Positions 39,337 to 51,696 of a stretch of 64,000 nt of DNA are shown piece by piece. Each line of letters opens with the position of its first letter. Within the stretch, counting starts at the first letter, position 1. The DNA is from Onthophagus taurus (lineage: Eukaryota > Arthropoda > Insecta > Coleoptera > Scarabaeidae): NCBI RefSeq assembly GCF_036711975.1, contig NC_091967.1, forward strand, positions 5,146,001 through 5,210,000, read 5' to 3'. The position numbers and the translations under genes were made by a program. The notes beneath the pieces are model-generated. The model saw nothing but the letters and a program-made list of their open reading frames with translations, was not told the origin of the DNA and made no database searches.

Positions 39337-39344
39337 ACTTCATG

Positions 39345-40964
39345 CAACTTAATTCAGTTAATTTTAATTTAAGTTATTAAGTTAATTCTCAAATATCTTT
39401 TAATAAAAAAAAAACCTTGATGTGGAAAATTTTATAAGTTGGCAACATTGAAAATTTGCCCCCTTTATCTGTCATACCTCAAAATTTGGAGGTTAGAATT
39501 AGTAAAGTTATGTCAAATTTTGACATTTTAGGTTATGTCTTAGTAGTTTTAAATCACACCGTATATTAACACATTATTATCTTAATTATTTTAATGTTAC
39601 AAGTGAAGTTCTTTCTTTCCTTTATTCAATGCAGATTATGCCGAAAATCCGGGGCATTTATCTCTTATCGTCGTTTTCTATAGCTTGAGGGTCGACGTGA
39701 TCCGGTAATTGGTGCTCGAGTTCTCGAGGATTTAAGAGTTCCGCTTGAGGCCGTCTGTAACCTACGAAGAGAAGAGCGGAGAACGCGCGCTGTCCCCGAA
39801 TCAGTACGACGAATAATGCGGCCGAATAATCTGGCGAGCAATTAAAAGCCTTTCTGATTTAAGAACCGGGCGGTGCGAGCGCCCCGCTGTAAATCAGAAG
39901 ACTCCGACGATAATGCGCCGGGGGGCGCCGGTGGCTGAGTTGCTACTTTGCCGCTGCCGAACTCCCCGCGGCATCGTGCGATTTACAATCGACGCTTCAC
40001 CGTAAAGTATCTTGTCAAGAAAAAATTTACTCTTTATTTAGAACAAAAATATGATTTGAATGTTTAAAAATTTAACCTTTAAAATCCATTTAAGGTGGAG
40101 AAATAAAACTTCGAGTTTGGGACGATAACGATAACCAGCTTATAAAATGCAGATTTAAACCCTATTTAAAACCGAACCATGCGAAGAGAATCTTAAACAG
40201 ACTACATTCGTTATTGTCCCCATTGCCCTACGAATAAATCGTGCACCACTCTACTTGTCCCGCTTTATTCGGATTCCATCGAGAGCAAAAGGAATAATAC
40301 TAGCTTTGAAACGGCTCCTTCTAACTTGATTGCGTTTGAAATTTATCAGTTTCCGTTCGCGTCCCAGTTCGCGCGTGATTCTCTTTCAGATTATTATTCA
40401 ACTTCGGGTTCGTTTGATTGTTCGGATCCGCGGTCTGATTTAATTCCGGTGATACAGCGACGACGTCTTTGATCGAATTTGCGCCCGAATTTATTCGAAT
40501 TTTAAATAATTTTTTTCGAATTTAGTTTTTAAAATAGTGCCATTGATAAGTAAATATAAATAAGTGGTGTGTTAACATTTAGAATGTAAATCTGTCGAAA
40601 CGGTGCAAGTTTCCGCTTCACTCATCTGTCGACAGAACTGGGCCGCAATTGAATTTAGATCAAAGCAGTGAGGTGGTGGATGAAGGAGGTGAAATTCCAC
40701 CCCATCTCTTGCGGATTACACGCGTTCACACAGAGAGAATAAGAGAGAGAGGTTGATTTTGGTTGTCGAATTGGACTCCGACGACAGATGTGTAAAGGAT
40801 TTGCGCGAGGCGACACCCAAAATGGATTACAATTACACGGTATTACACATGTCGTACTGTTTGCCGTTCTACTATGTACTCAATCGATTGTATCAATAGT
40901 TTCGAATTGAAAACCAACAAAGTATTTTCTATGAGTACGAAGACTTTCAACATCGGTATTAATT
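39345..40964. promoter_or_regulatory. GC-rich non-coding blocks, candidate promoter or enhancer
   Basis: 39640-40015 is very GC-rich (GGGGGGCGCCGGTGGCTGAG, GCGCGCTGTCCCCG) and 40290-40830 moderately so, in DNA that is otherwise about 70% AT. No long ORF crosses them. 40100-40290 lies between and is plain. Function is inferred from composition only. Confidence 0.35.
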
Positions 40965-41200
40965 GAACTAAAACTAGAACCTAGAAATAGAATTAATAGT
41001 AGATCCACAACTAGAAACTTTCAGATTAAATCAGGCGTTTTTTGATACATTTTTATTGAACTAACACTAGATCTTAAGAGACGTATGGCTAAGCCCGAGT
41101 ATTTCTAGTTTTAGTTCTAGTGATACTAGATAGTGCTATGTTGTATATTTTTAATGAACTAAAACTAACACCAGACCTAGGACTAGTGCTACTTACTAGA
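40965..41200. repeat. Degraded copy of the TAGTTCTAG hairpin repeat
   Basis: Contains AACTAGAACCTAGAAATAG, TTAAGAGACGTATGGCTAA and TTTCTAGTTTTAGTTCTAG in the order of the 37640-38215 units, with several changes. Confidence 0.65.
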
Positions 41201-41219
41201 CGTAGTAAGTTAAACTGAA

Positions 41220-44003
41220 TCTCTTACATAGACTATGCGAGGAAAAAGGACATTATGGCTAACCAGATCTGCCACAGGCTTCTCGGAAAGAACTTTTAAA
41301 CCACGAATGGCTCATTATTGGGCCTACGTAGCAATAATCAGACCCATGATCTTAATATAACGGGTGCAATGAGATCTTGTCCGACAGCTGCTCTTGAAGC
41401 CCTACTGGGTCTTGCCACTTCATTTATATACAGGGTGAGTTATTAGTATCCCGGCGGACGATAGTTGCTAAACCGTTTGAGAAAGAAAAAACTATTTTCT
41501 ACAAAAGTTGTTTGACTCACCACTTTCTATTGCGTAAAATTATTTTCACTTATACAGGATGTTCCAGTTAGACGTAACGGAGAGTACGTAGATTTTTTTA
41601 AATGGAACATCCTGTATATTTTATCATATTATGAATAGAATTAAATTTGTTTATACAGCCGTATATGTTACTAATTCATAACGTTCATAGTTCTTGAGAT
41701 ATCCAGTTGTTTTTCCAAAAGTGTTTTTCCAAAAAGTGTTTTTCAAAAAGTTTTTCCTTGAACCTGTGTCAGATAATAGTCAAAGCCAGTAGGTAAATGA
41801 TAGTATCCAAAGATATTAGATACCATATACAGCGTGTTCATAAAGCTTAGTTACTTTTGATGTTTTTTTAATAGCTTTTTCTTAAGTTTTGGAAAATAAT
41901 AATGGAACATCCTGTATATTGTGTGCTGGTTGACTTGCCTATCAAGTTACCTTTAATTAATGATAAGTATGTCATATATCTAACTTTAGTAGTTTTCCTG
42001 ATATTTAGAATTTAAAGAATAATGTGTAATAAAATATGCGGTATTGTATTTAATATATAGTAGATACCAGCCATATACTAGATTTTAATGCGACTTGGTA
42101 CTTTATGAGATTTAAAAAGATGTAAGTAATGAAATATGCAATTGTTCCGCGATATAATTTACGTCTTTAGAGAAAATAAGATGCAGATGTTAAGAGATAC
42201 TTCAAGGTCTTTTATACAGCGCTTTAATGCTTGTAGAAGAGAAAATGGGCGGCATTTTGAACAACGTCTAAATATTAATTAAATTAATACCTACTTGTTG
42301 AGCAACGTTTAGTAATTTTTCATTCAAATAATTTAGTAATTAACAAAGGGATTTATTGTTCTGCCATTTAATTGTATATTTATCACGTTTTGATTATTTA
42401 ATTATTAAAGTTTTTTCTTCAATTGTATTTTAATATAATATTACTGATTTACAAATGACAAACAAAAAAAGGACAGAATATATAACATTCTTTCACTTTT
42501 TTAAGTACAATAATGACATTTTATTACACATTTTTCTTTTAATTCTAAATATCAGGTAAACTATTAAAGTTAGACATATGACATACTTATCATTAATTAA
42601 CGAGAACTTGATGAGCAATTCAACTAGCACACAATATACAGGTTGTTCCATTTAAAAAACTTAAGAAAAAGCCATTTGAAAAACATCAAAAGTAACTATA
42701 CTTTATGAACATCCTGTATAGTGTATCTAATATCTTTTAATACTATCATCTACTTACTGGATTTGACTATTGTCTGCCGTAGTTTCAAGGCAAAATCGGA
42801 TAAAATGTCGTTTTTACATTGTTTTTAAAAAGATCCTGTAATGGGCACATTTTGGAAGAACAATTGAATATCTCAGGAATTATGAATGCTGTGAAATAGT
42901 AACATATACGGTTATATAAACAAATTTAGTTGTCTTCATAATATGATAAATTAAACAGGGTGTTAAATTGAAATAAATTGGCGTACTCTCCGTTAAGCAT
43001 AAATGGAACACCTGTATAAGTGAAAATTTTTTTTCAAGTTGTGAAAACAACTTTTATATAAAATATTTTTTTGTTTTTCAAACGGTTTAATATCTATCGA
43101 CCGCCGAGGCAGCTTTAAATTCCTTATCACTGAAAACAGACTCTTCATTCAGCTGATGCAGGGTAACCTCAGAAGACACCTCGAAATCCTCAAGGACCCA
43201 TGTCTAAATCACTTGATTGAAATTAAAATGGAACCGTATACCGATAGAATACAATTTTGACCAGCAGTATCAGGCCATATTTAGAAGCAGGGATGATTAA
43301 ACGAAGGGGGCCCTCAACTAAAAAGAGAAGCCTTTGCCTGGTATACGGATGCTTCAAAGACAGTTAGATCCGGAGTAGGCATGGGCATTAGTGGACCAAA
43401 TAGCCGCATTAAATTATCACTCAGCTCGGACATAAACATTTTCACAGACAGTTACATCAGAGAGTGTATCAGCAACCTGAGAGAATTCGCTAAGGGCAAT
43501 GATGTTACTCTATGGTGGGTTCTAGGTCACAGAGACATTGAGGGCAATGAGAAGGCTGGCCAAAGAGGCAGCGAAACCGCCCTTCATTGGACCCCAGCTC
43601 GGTGGTAGACTACAAAAAAGCCACCTAAAACAAGTAATCAACAGTTGGGAGGCCTCAAAGGTAACCTTACGCAGGAAAGAACTTCCAGGTCACAGACAAG
43701 CGAAGAGTATGATAACTCCGTCGCAAAACAAAACCAAAAAGGTTTTATGCCTCAGCAAAGGAGATCTAAGGACGCTCTCAGGTTAACCTAAAATACCACC
43801 TCTTCCACATTGGACAAGTTGAGGATCAAACTTATCGAGTTTGCAACGACGAGTCAGAAATGGCTGAACATATACTGTGCTGCGATAAAGCTCTTTTGAC
43901 ACCTACCAACATAAAGAAACAAGACTTTGGAGCAATACTAAGGTTGGTCACAGTGACGAGAGGGGTTGCTCCCCTTAGCCCGGCAGCAATAATAATAATA
44001 ATA
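41220..44003 (+). pseudogene. LINE relic (RT end, RNase H, CCHC) split by a foldback element
   Basis: 41260-41428 reads RSATGFSERTF, then NITGAMRSCPTAALEALLGL, the block that closes the RT domain of I/R1/Jockey-like LINEs. After the inserted palindrome (41430-43107), 43340-43560 carries RNase H pieces (VYTDASKTVRSGVG and VLGHRDIEGNEKA), and 43800-43890 reads DESETAEHILCCDKAL of the terminal zinc knuckle. It ends in an AAT microsatellite at 43989-44003, which serves as its 3' tail. Several frameshifts. Confidence 0.8.
41430..43107. mobile_element. 1.7-kb foldback element with 0.6-kb arms
   Basis: 41430-42040 and 42500-43107 are inverted copies, about 85% alike, around a loop of about 460 bp. 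Matching landmarks in both arms: ATCGACC/CGGCGGACGAT near the ends, TTATACAGGATGTTCC, ATATACGGCTGTATAAAC-like text, ATTAATGATAAGTATGTCAT. Several ACAGGATGTTCC/GGAACATCCTGTA motifs inside show that small mariner-type elements had been inserted before the palindrome formed. It interrupts the LINE relic. Confidence 0.75.
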
Positions 44004-44195
44004 GACCTAGGACTGAAAAGTTTCGGGTTTACCCGTGCGTCTTCAGACGCAGTTTTATTTCTAGTCGTAATTCTAGTGTTAATTCAAAAGTATTTTCTAT
44101 TTTTTTCTTTACTATTACATAAAGTTACAATTCTAGAATGACATGTAATTGTCAACTTAAATTTTAGTATAACCAAAATATATTTATATAACCAA

Positions 44196-45771
44196 ATGTT
44201 TCGTCGTATAAATCAAACAATATCCGAACGCTGCGAAAGCGGTTTTTGCACAGTAGTTGCTCAAAGATACGTTGTCGCTTTTATAATGTGTCTCAATATC
44301 ACGCAATTTAAAACGTTATCGCTATGCTATGAGACATCTTTATTGTACCTAATCGATTGGGGAGGAACAAACACTTCTAATTTAACTACAGATCCAAACG
44401 CCATGTTTGTAATCAACGATACAATACCCAGTGGAAGTCTCTGCACCGAATCGGCGGTGATGATACCGTATTCTATGATAACCTCCCAAATGGATTTTGA
44501 CGCATTGTTTATGTCAAATAATATTTATTGTTATACGTTATTAATTACGCATCTCCCGGTGGGGTTAACGTGTGATAAATTAGGTATTAGGAATTCAATT
44601 ATTGCTTCATCGATTATTGGTGTTTTATTATCCAGTACTTATCCTACTATATTAACAAAAAGTAATTCGTTTGTGTTTCTAACACATAGAATAGCTCAAG
44701 GTATTTATTATTTATTATTACATTTTAATGTTTCCAAATTTGATTTTAGGGTTATTAGAAGCAATAATCAATGTAGTAACTGTGCATTTAGTGTCGCATT
44801 GGACCACGAAAGACGAATACACAATTGTGTTAACGTTGTGTAATGCGGGCGCAGCTTTGGGTGCGTTATATCATGAAATATTAACATATGCTTTACTTTT
44901 CGTGAGATGGGATATAATGTTTTATATTATTTCTGCGTCGTATGCCATCACTTTGTTATTAAATATTTATTTTGTGTACAATAATCCTCTACAATCGCCG
45001 TTTGCTAGTAAAGAAGAGAAAGATAAGGTGATGCAAGAATTGGGGGAAGAATACCCTGAACGTATTCCGTGGAAACAAATTGGCCGAGATGGTTCTATAT
45101 GGGCGTTATTACCTGGGCAATTAGGAACGGATATAATGAGAATTTTTCTTTTCGTCTATATTTCTAAGTATCTAAGATTGGTGATAGGAATAAATATTTT
45201 TAAATACTATTATTACATGATTATCTGTCATATCGGAACGGTGTTTATGCCGATGTTGTGGTGCTTATTAGCCCAGTACTTTATTAATAAGAAGATGATG
45301 CCCGTTTTGTATGTAAGAACATTTTCAGCCGGATTAGGAAACATTATGCCGTTTATTTTCGTGATTTTATCGACATATAGTGGCTGTTTAGCAGAAAGTA
45401 TCATAATTTGTTACACCGTGGGCTCAATCATCCGCGATCTCTCTTTAGTTGGTACAGCAGTTAATGTGTTAGATATAACTAGATATTATAGTGGATTAAT
45501 AGAGGCTATCACCCACGGTATTGGACGAGGAGTTGGTGGTCTCATCGTATCGAAAATGTTGTCACATGTGCGATTAGAAACAATAAACGATTTTCGATTA
45601 GCAACATGCGCTGTGGGTTCTGTAAGCATGTTTCTTACAATTTTATATTACGTATGGGCCGATGCAAGTAGAGCGAAATGGGATACTATTGAAACGGAAG
45701 AAGATGTAATCGGGTTAAGACTACATAAGAGGTTAAAATTATTTAACAAAAAATGTCTAATAATGAATTAA
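44196..45771 (+). CDS. Major facilitator transporter, SLC17-like (divergent)
   Basis: Two exons, 44196-44700 and 44750-45771, with a 49-bp GT-AG intron; joined they give 508 residues, the usual length for SLC17 anion/phosphate cotransporters. Seen: about 10-12 hydrophobic segments, a loop motif GLTCDKLGIRNS at about 123-134 in the place of the family's G-x-x-x-D-x-x-G-x-R signature, a glycosylation-rich first outer loop (NTSNLT), and EEYPERIPWKQI...WALLPGQL, similar to the central loop of SLC17 proteins. The conserved inner residues are partly replaced, so substrate cannot be told. ATG is the first in frame. The flanks are repeats on both sides. Confidence 0.7.
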
Positions 45772-46956
45772 TTCTTCATTTAGGCAAATCCAAGAAAATC
45801 CTAATATACATAGTATTCAGTTTTAAAGATGTTTTGAAATACGACGAACGATAATTCATCTTTTTTTTTGTATGCGTCGGGTATCAATGCACCATCGTTC
45901 GCCTCGATGAAGAAACCTAATTGGTCTTTCAAAGATGTAAGGTGGCCAAAGAAATTTTAGGTAAGAGGAACGTTGTGGATCCAGTGGAATGTTAATGGTC
46001 CATTAAGTTAACGAGAAGTGGTATTTACATGACAATGAAATGTTTACAAGTGATTGTAAAAGTAGCTCATTGAGTATATAAAAAAATAGACTTTGTAACT
46101 AATCGGTAAACTATTTATTTTCCTTTCCCCGCTGTTCATCACCACGGGAATCAAAAAAAAACATAACTAACCGGGGCGATAATAAAAAATGTATGCAGAT
46201 TCGGGCGAATTTCAAAAGCGCGCCCCTCGAAAACAGCGCGTCGGCTCAATTATCCGGGACTCTATCATGTAAATGAGACACCCCGCGGCCCCGTTTTTAC
46301 GCGTTGCGTTTTTTGGGGGGTGGAGGCGTCGGTTGCCAGGAATAGATAAAAAAAAAGGGAAAAACGTGGATACCGAGAACGAACGGACGGACGGTCGAAT
46401 CCGGGAGGAGATAACTCGATTCGCGTAATGAGGGGCTGAATGGGTAGCCGAGCGTGCGTTTCGGGGCGCCGGGCGTTGAGGGGCCCCTTTCTCGGGTAAC
46501 TGTATTGTCCGAGCGACTGCACCGGGATAATCCGTTTACGAGGATCTTTGTACGGGCGATTTCACGGGTCACGGGATGTCTTCCGCCTCGGGGGCCTACG
46601 AACACCCCACAGAATTTCAAGTTTCTTAATTGAGGTTGTTTCTTGTGTTGGTTGTTTCGAGTTTCTTCAGCTTCATAAACTTTTTTTGTTTTATTGATAA
46701 CTTTACTCTTAATTTTTGTTTAGAAATATAATCTAAAAACTTGAAAATGATTTTGATCTAATCCATTCGAACTTCCACTGCAGCTGATATTGTCGTTCAT
46801 GTCTCTATATCTCTGTGTTAAAACATTAAATGAAAATGGGGCTTCTTGGGCTTCCAAAAGCACTGCTTCCTTGGTTGCAAAAGTATGGCATATATCAAAA
46901 GCAACTTTTTCCAGATTTGATGTATAAGAGATGATGGAGAATGAGATACAGTTCAA
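45772..46956. other. Spacer with GC-rich block and one unexplained ORF
   Basis: 46190-46620 is GC-rich (GCGCGCCCCTCGAAAACAGC, GGGGCGCCGGGCGTTGAGG) without a convincing exon. On the minus strand 46720-46956 is open for 78 codons (DICHTFATKEAVLLEAQEAP) with coding-like composition, but no family is recognised and it runs up to the satellite array. Confidence 0.3.
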
Positions 46957-49760
46957 ATTGAGTTGATGAAAAATTCTGCTCAGGTTGAAATTTAAGGAAA
47001 AATATTTATGTAAAAAAATAGGGACTGCAAAAAATAGGTTTTTTTTTTAAATATTTGTTGCTATAGGCGACCAGGAATACGATGTAGGTTACATTAAGTT
47101 GATCAGAAATTCTGTTTAACTCGCAATTTGTAAAAATTCAAGAAAATCCAATAAATCAGGAAATGTCAGAAACAATTTTCTTTACATATATGCTTTTATA
47201 AATAAGAAGGAATGTAATTCAGCAAAAATTAAAAGAATTAGAAATTCTGTTCAAATTAAATTTTTCAAGAGTTTTAGAAAAGCTGATTTCCAGAGAAGCA
47301 GAAAATAGTAAAAATAAGTTTCGTTTAATGTTTACTGTTTTATACATGATGAAGAATATGATAAAGTTCAAATTAAGTTGATCAGAAATTTTGTTCAACC
47401 CAGAAATTGCAAAAATTCAAGAAAATCCAGCTTTCCAATAAACCAGGAAATGTCAGAAACAGTTTTCTTTATATATTTGCTGCTATAAACAAAAAGGAAT
47501 ACAATGCAGCACTAATTAAAAGAGATAGAAATTCTGTTGAAATTCAAATTTTTAAGAGTTTCAGAAAAGCTGATTTCCAGAGAAGCAGAAAATAGCAGAA
47601 ATAAGTTTCGTTTAATGTTTACCGTTTTATAGCTGATGGGGAATATGATATAGTTCATATTAAATTGATCAAAACGTTTGTTCAACCCGGAAATAGCAAA
47701 AATTCAAGAAAATCCAGGTTTCCAATAAACCAGGAAATGTCAGAAACAGTTTTTTTACATATTTGCTGACATAAACAAAAAGAAAATAGTAAAAATAAGT
47801 TTCGTTTAATGTTTACTGTTTTATAGATGATGGGGAATGTGATACCATTCAAATTAAGTTGATCAGAAATTTTTTAACTCTGAAATTGCAAAAATTCTAG
47901 AAAATCTAGATTTCCAATAAACCAGGAAATATCAGAAACAGTTTTCTTTACATATTTGCTACTAGAAACAAAAAGGAATACAATGCAGCACAAATTAAAA
48001 GAGCTAGAAATTCTGTTCAAATCCAAATTTTCAAGAGATTCAAAAAAGCTGATTTCCAGAGAAACAGAAAATAATAAAAATAAGCTTCGTTTAATGTTTG
48101 CTGTTTTATACATGATGGGGAATATGATACAATTCAAATTAAATTGATCAGAAATTTTGTCCAACCCAAAAATTGCAAAAATTCTAGAAAATCTAGATTT
48201 CCAATAAACCAGGAAATATCAGAAACAGTTTTCTTTACATATTTGCTACTAGAAACAAAAAGGAATACAATGCAGCACAAATTAAAAGAGCTAGAAATTC
48301 TGTTCAAATCCAAATTTTCAAGAGATTCAAAAAAGCTGATTTCCAGAGAAGCAGAAAATAATAAAAATAAGCTTCGTTTAATGTTTGCTGTATTATACAT
48401 GATGGGGAATATGATACAATTCAAATTAAATTGATCAGAAATTTTGTCCAACCCAAAAATTGCAAAAATTCAAGCAAATCCAGGTTTCCAATAAATCGGG
48501 AAATGTCAGAAACAGTTTTCTTTACACATTTGCTACTATAAACAAAAAGGAATGCAATACAGCACAAATTAAAAGAGTTAGAAATTCTGTTCAAATTCAA
48601 ATTTTCAAGAGATTCAGAAAAGCACGATTTCCAGAGAAGCAGAAAATAGCGGAAATAAATTTTGTTTAATGTTTACTGTTTTATAGATGATGAGGAATAT
48701 GATACAGTTCAAATTACGTTAATCAGAAATGTTGTTCAACCCTGAAATTGCAAAAATTCAAGAAAATCTAGATTTCCACTAAACCAGGAAATGTCAGAAA
48801 CAGTTTTCTTTACATTTTTGCTACTAGAAACAAAAAGGAATACAATGCAGCACAAATTAAAAGAGTTAGAAATTCTGTTCAAATTCAAATTTTCAAGAGA
48901 TTCAAAAAAGCTGATTTCCAGAGAAGCAGAAAATAGTAAAAATAAGCTTCGTTTAATGTTTACTGCTTTATACATGATGGGGAATATGATACAATTCAAA
49001 TTAAATTGATCGGAAATTTTGTCCAACCCAAAAATTGCAAAAATTCAAGCAAATCCAGGTTTCTAATAAATCGGGAAATGTCAGAAACAGTTTTCTTTAC
49101 ACATTTGCTACTATAAACAAAAAGGAATGCAATACAGCACAAATTAAAAGAGTTAGAAATTCTGTTCAAATTCAAATTTTCTAGAGTTTCAGAAAAGCTG
49201 ATTTCCAAAGAAGCAAAAAATAGCGGAAATAAGTTTCGTTTAATGTTTACTGCTTTATACATGATGGGGAATATGATACAGTTCAAATTAAGTTAATCAG
49301 AAATGTTGTTCAACCCTGAAATTGCAAAAATTCAAGAAAATCTAGATTTCCACTAAACCAGGAAATGCCAGAAACAGTTTTTTTTACATATTTGCTACTA
49401 GAAACAAAAAAGAATACAATGCAGCACAAATTAAAAGAGTTAGAAATTCTGTTCAAATTCAAATTTTCAAGAGTTTCAAAAAAGGTGATTTCCAGAGAAG
49501 CAGAAAATAGTAAAAATAAGCTTCGTTTAATGTTTACTGCTTTATACATGATGGGGAATATGATACAATTCAAATTAAATTGATCAGAAATTTTGTCCAA
49601 CCCAAAAATTGCAAAAATTCAAGCAAATCCAGGTTTCCAATAAATCGGGAAATGTCAGAAACAGTTTTCTTTACATATTTGTTGCTATAAACATTGAAAT
49701 GAACAGAAATTCTGCAAAAAGTACAAAATGCAGAAATAAATGTCGTTCTATACTTATGGT
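46957..49760 (+). repeat. Satellite array, 287-bp monomer, about nine to ten copies
   Basis: A unit containing AACCAGGAAATGTCAGAAAC, GCAGCACAAATTAAAAGAG, GCTGATTTCCAGAGAAGCAG and GATGGGGAATATGATACA repeats with a spacing of 287 bases (for instance 48134 to 48451 and 48736 to 49310 = 2 x 287). Left copies are more diverged and some are shortened; the right ones are 95% alike. Copies alternate between two subtypes (AAATCTAGATTTCCA versus AAATCCAGGTTTCCA), which suggests amplification of a two-unit block. ORFs of 96 codons on the minus strand are a by-product: 287 is not a multiple of three. Confidence 0.92.
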
Positions 49761-51696
49761 GTTTTCTTGATATGTTTTATTGAATTAAAACTGGAGTTAA
49801 CATTTGGGTTTAGCCATGCGTCTCTCAAGACTTGAGATAAATGTGTGTTTTGAAGGATTTTCAAAATATTTCCAATAATTTCAAAGAATTCCAAAGAATT
49901 TTGGGATTTATTTGGATGCACCATCAGCTCTTTTATAAGATAATCCAGAGATTTTATTTATTAAATGTATTATCTAACCATCCCCTTTTAAAACGCACGT
50001 GTTTCTTATCATTCCATCAAAAATTCAACTGAGCGTATAAAACACAACATTGAAAAGATAAAAACACATTGTTAGAAGTACGATTTTCTATGTTGTAAAT
50101 CACCTCACCGTACTTATACTAGGTATCCAAAAGCTACGCCTCTTCTCGCTATCGACGTTATAAAGAGAGAGAGGCGTCGTTTCCATGGTGACGCCAAACA
50201 AGGTCGTCGCGACGCCTACAACAGCTTCCGGAGCAGAGCTTTGAGTCCGCAATCATGTTGATCCGGGTTCCCGTACTAAAGGGGAGAGGCTGCAGCACCG
50301 GGCACACTGATTTTCATTTCAAAATGTTTTGCGTTTAATTGCGCCGTATTGTATTCGAGTTACATGTTTTAAAATAAACGTAAAACGATAAGTTTAATGT
50401 AATTAATTAATAATGAATATTATTGGCACATATTTTTTGTTGTTTATCTTATTTGCGTAATCCCTTTCTATGGCGCGCTTTACGCCACCGACGCATTTTT
50501 TTCTCTTATTGAATCTGCAGCGAAGGTTTAATCACTAATTAGAACTAATTTTACTATTGATTGCATTGAAATTATTTAGATTTAATTTGTTGTTTTATGT
50601 GACACGTTATTAATCTAGTTAATTTTGATTAATTAATTTTTGTGAAAGGTACCAAAGATTTTCTTAATTTTATTTCAACCCGTATGATATTCGAACGATG
50701 TTGCTATATCTATATGCAGATAGCTTGTAGTTATTGTTATAGACACACATACCATTAGGGCGATATTTCATTTTGACGCGGTTCCATTCCTCACCCATGG
50801 TTCCTATTCATTCGTATACTGCAACAAGAAACCAACAAGAAAACCGTCCCGGTACAAAGTCGGAGCGACGACCTCCGAGGAGGTGTTTATATACGATATT
50901 ACCAGGTACACGATCACATCAAACGCTTCATTAATCCACATATTCGATAGCCCAACAATACCGATAACGAATATCTCCTCTGTTGGTCCACGAAATGAAA
51001 GCAATTTAAAATTCCGATTGGTTTATCGATAACGACGCTTTCCGCTTCCTGTTACTTTCAAATTAGGTTTTTTTTTTGAAGTCGCCCTTTTTTATTAGCC
51101 AATTTTCTCCCTTCCTTAAAGTCAAGTTTAAATTCGTCAACTCCTCAATGCTAATGAGGAAAAAGAAAAGTTAAAAGGAAAAAAATGAAAAGAATGTGAT
51201 GAAATCTTTTTCGTAAAATGATAGCTAGATTTTAACATGGCCGTGGGTCGGCGGTTAACTTAATGAGTTAATAAAAATTCAATGGGGCGAACGCCTCAAT
51301 AAAACAAACACGGGGCGCCGGCGCCTTTTAACTTTTTCGACAATAGATCGGTAAGTGTCATGGTTGGGCTGAATTATGGCGGATTTTCAATGAATAACTT
51401 AAAACGAAAAGCGGGCGCGCTGCTGTAAACATTATGACACGGGAAGAGCCAGTCGTACTTACTCATCCACCCATGGTATCTTGAGTATCTTCGCTTCGTT
51501 TTAATTAAGTCGAACAATGCATATTATTATCATTTTTTACCCTACTAATTGACGTACTATTTTATGTAGAGCGGCCTCAGATGATTTTTTTTTAATAATT
51601 TATACTTTTATGGCCTATTCCATAAATGTATCAAATAAAATATATAATATAAAATAAAATCTGTGTGGGCTGACCACATTTTATTATCATAATTAA
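49761..51696. promoter_or_regulatory. Spacer with GC-rich candidate regulatory blocks
   Basis: Blocks at 50115-50330 (GGTGACGCCAAACAAGGTCG), 50760-50960 and 51235-51450 (GGGGCGCCGGCGCCTTTTAA) contrast with AT-rich surroundings. 51235-51450 includes several homeodomain-like cores (TTAATGAG, AATGGGGCG). No ORF. Function inferred from composition. Confidence 0.35.

Noticed and set aside
47407..49009. Possible CRISPR-like array
   Set aside because: Units are 287 bp and continuous with no spacer/repeat structure; this is a eukaryotic satellite.
47874..49600. Series of 96-codon ORFs on the minus strand
   Set aside because: They are repeated with the 287-bp satellite unit, shift frame from unit to unit and have no known similarity.
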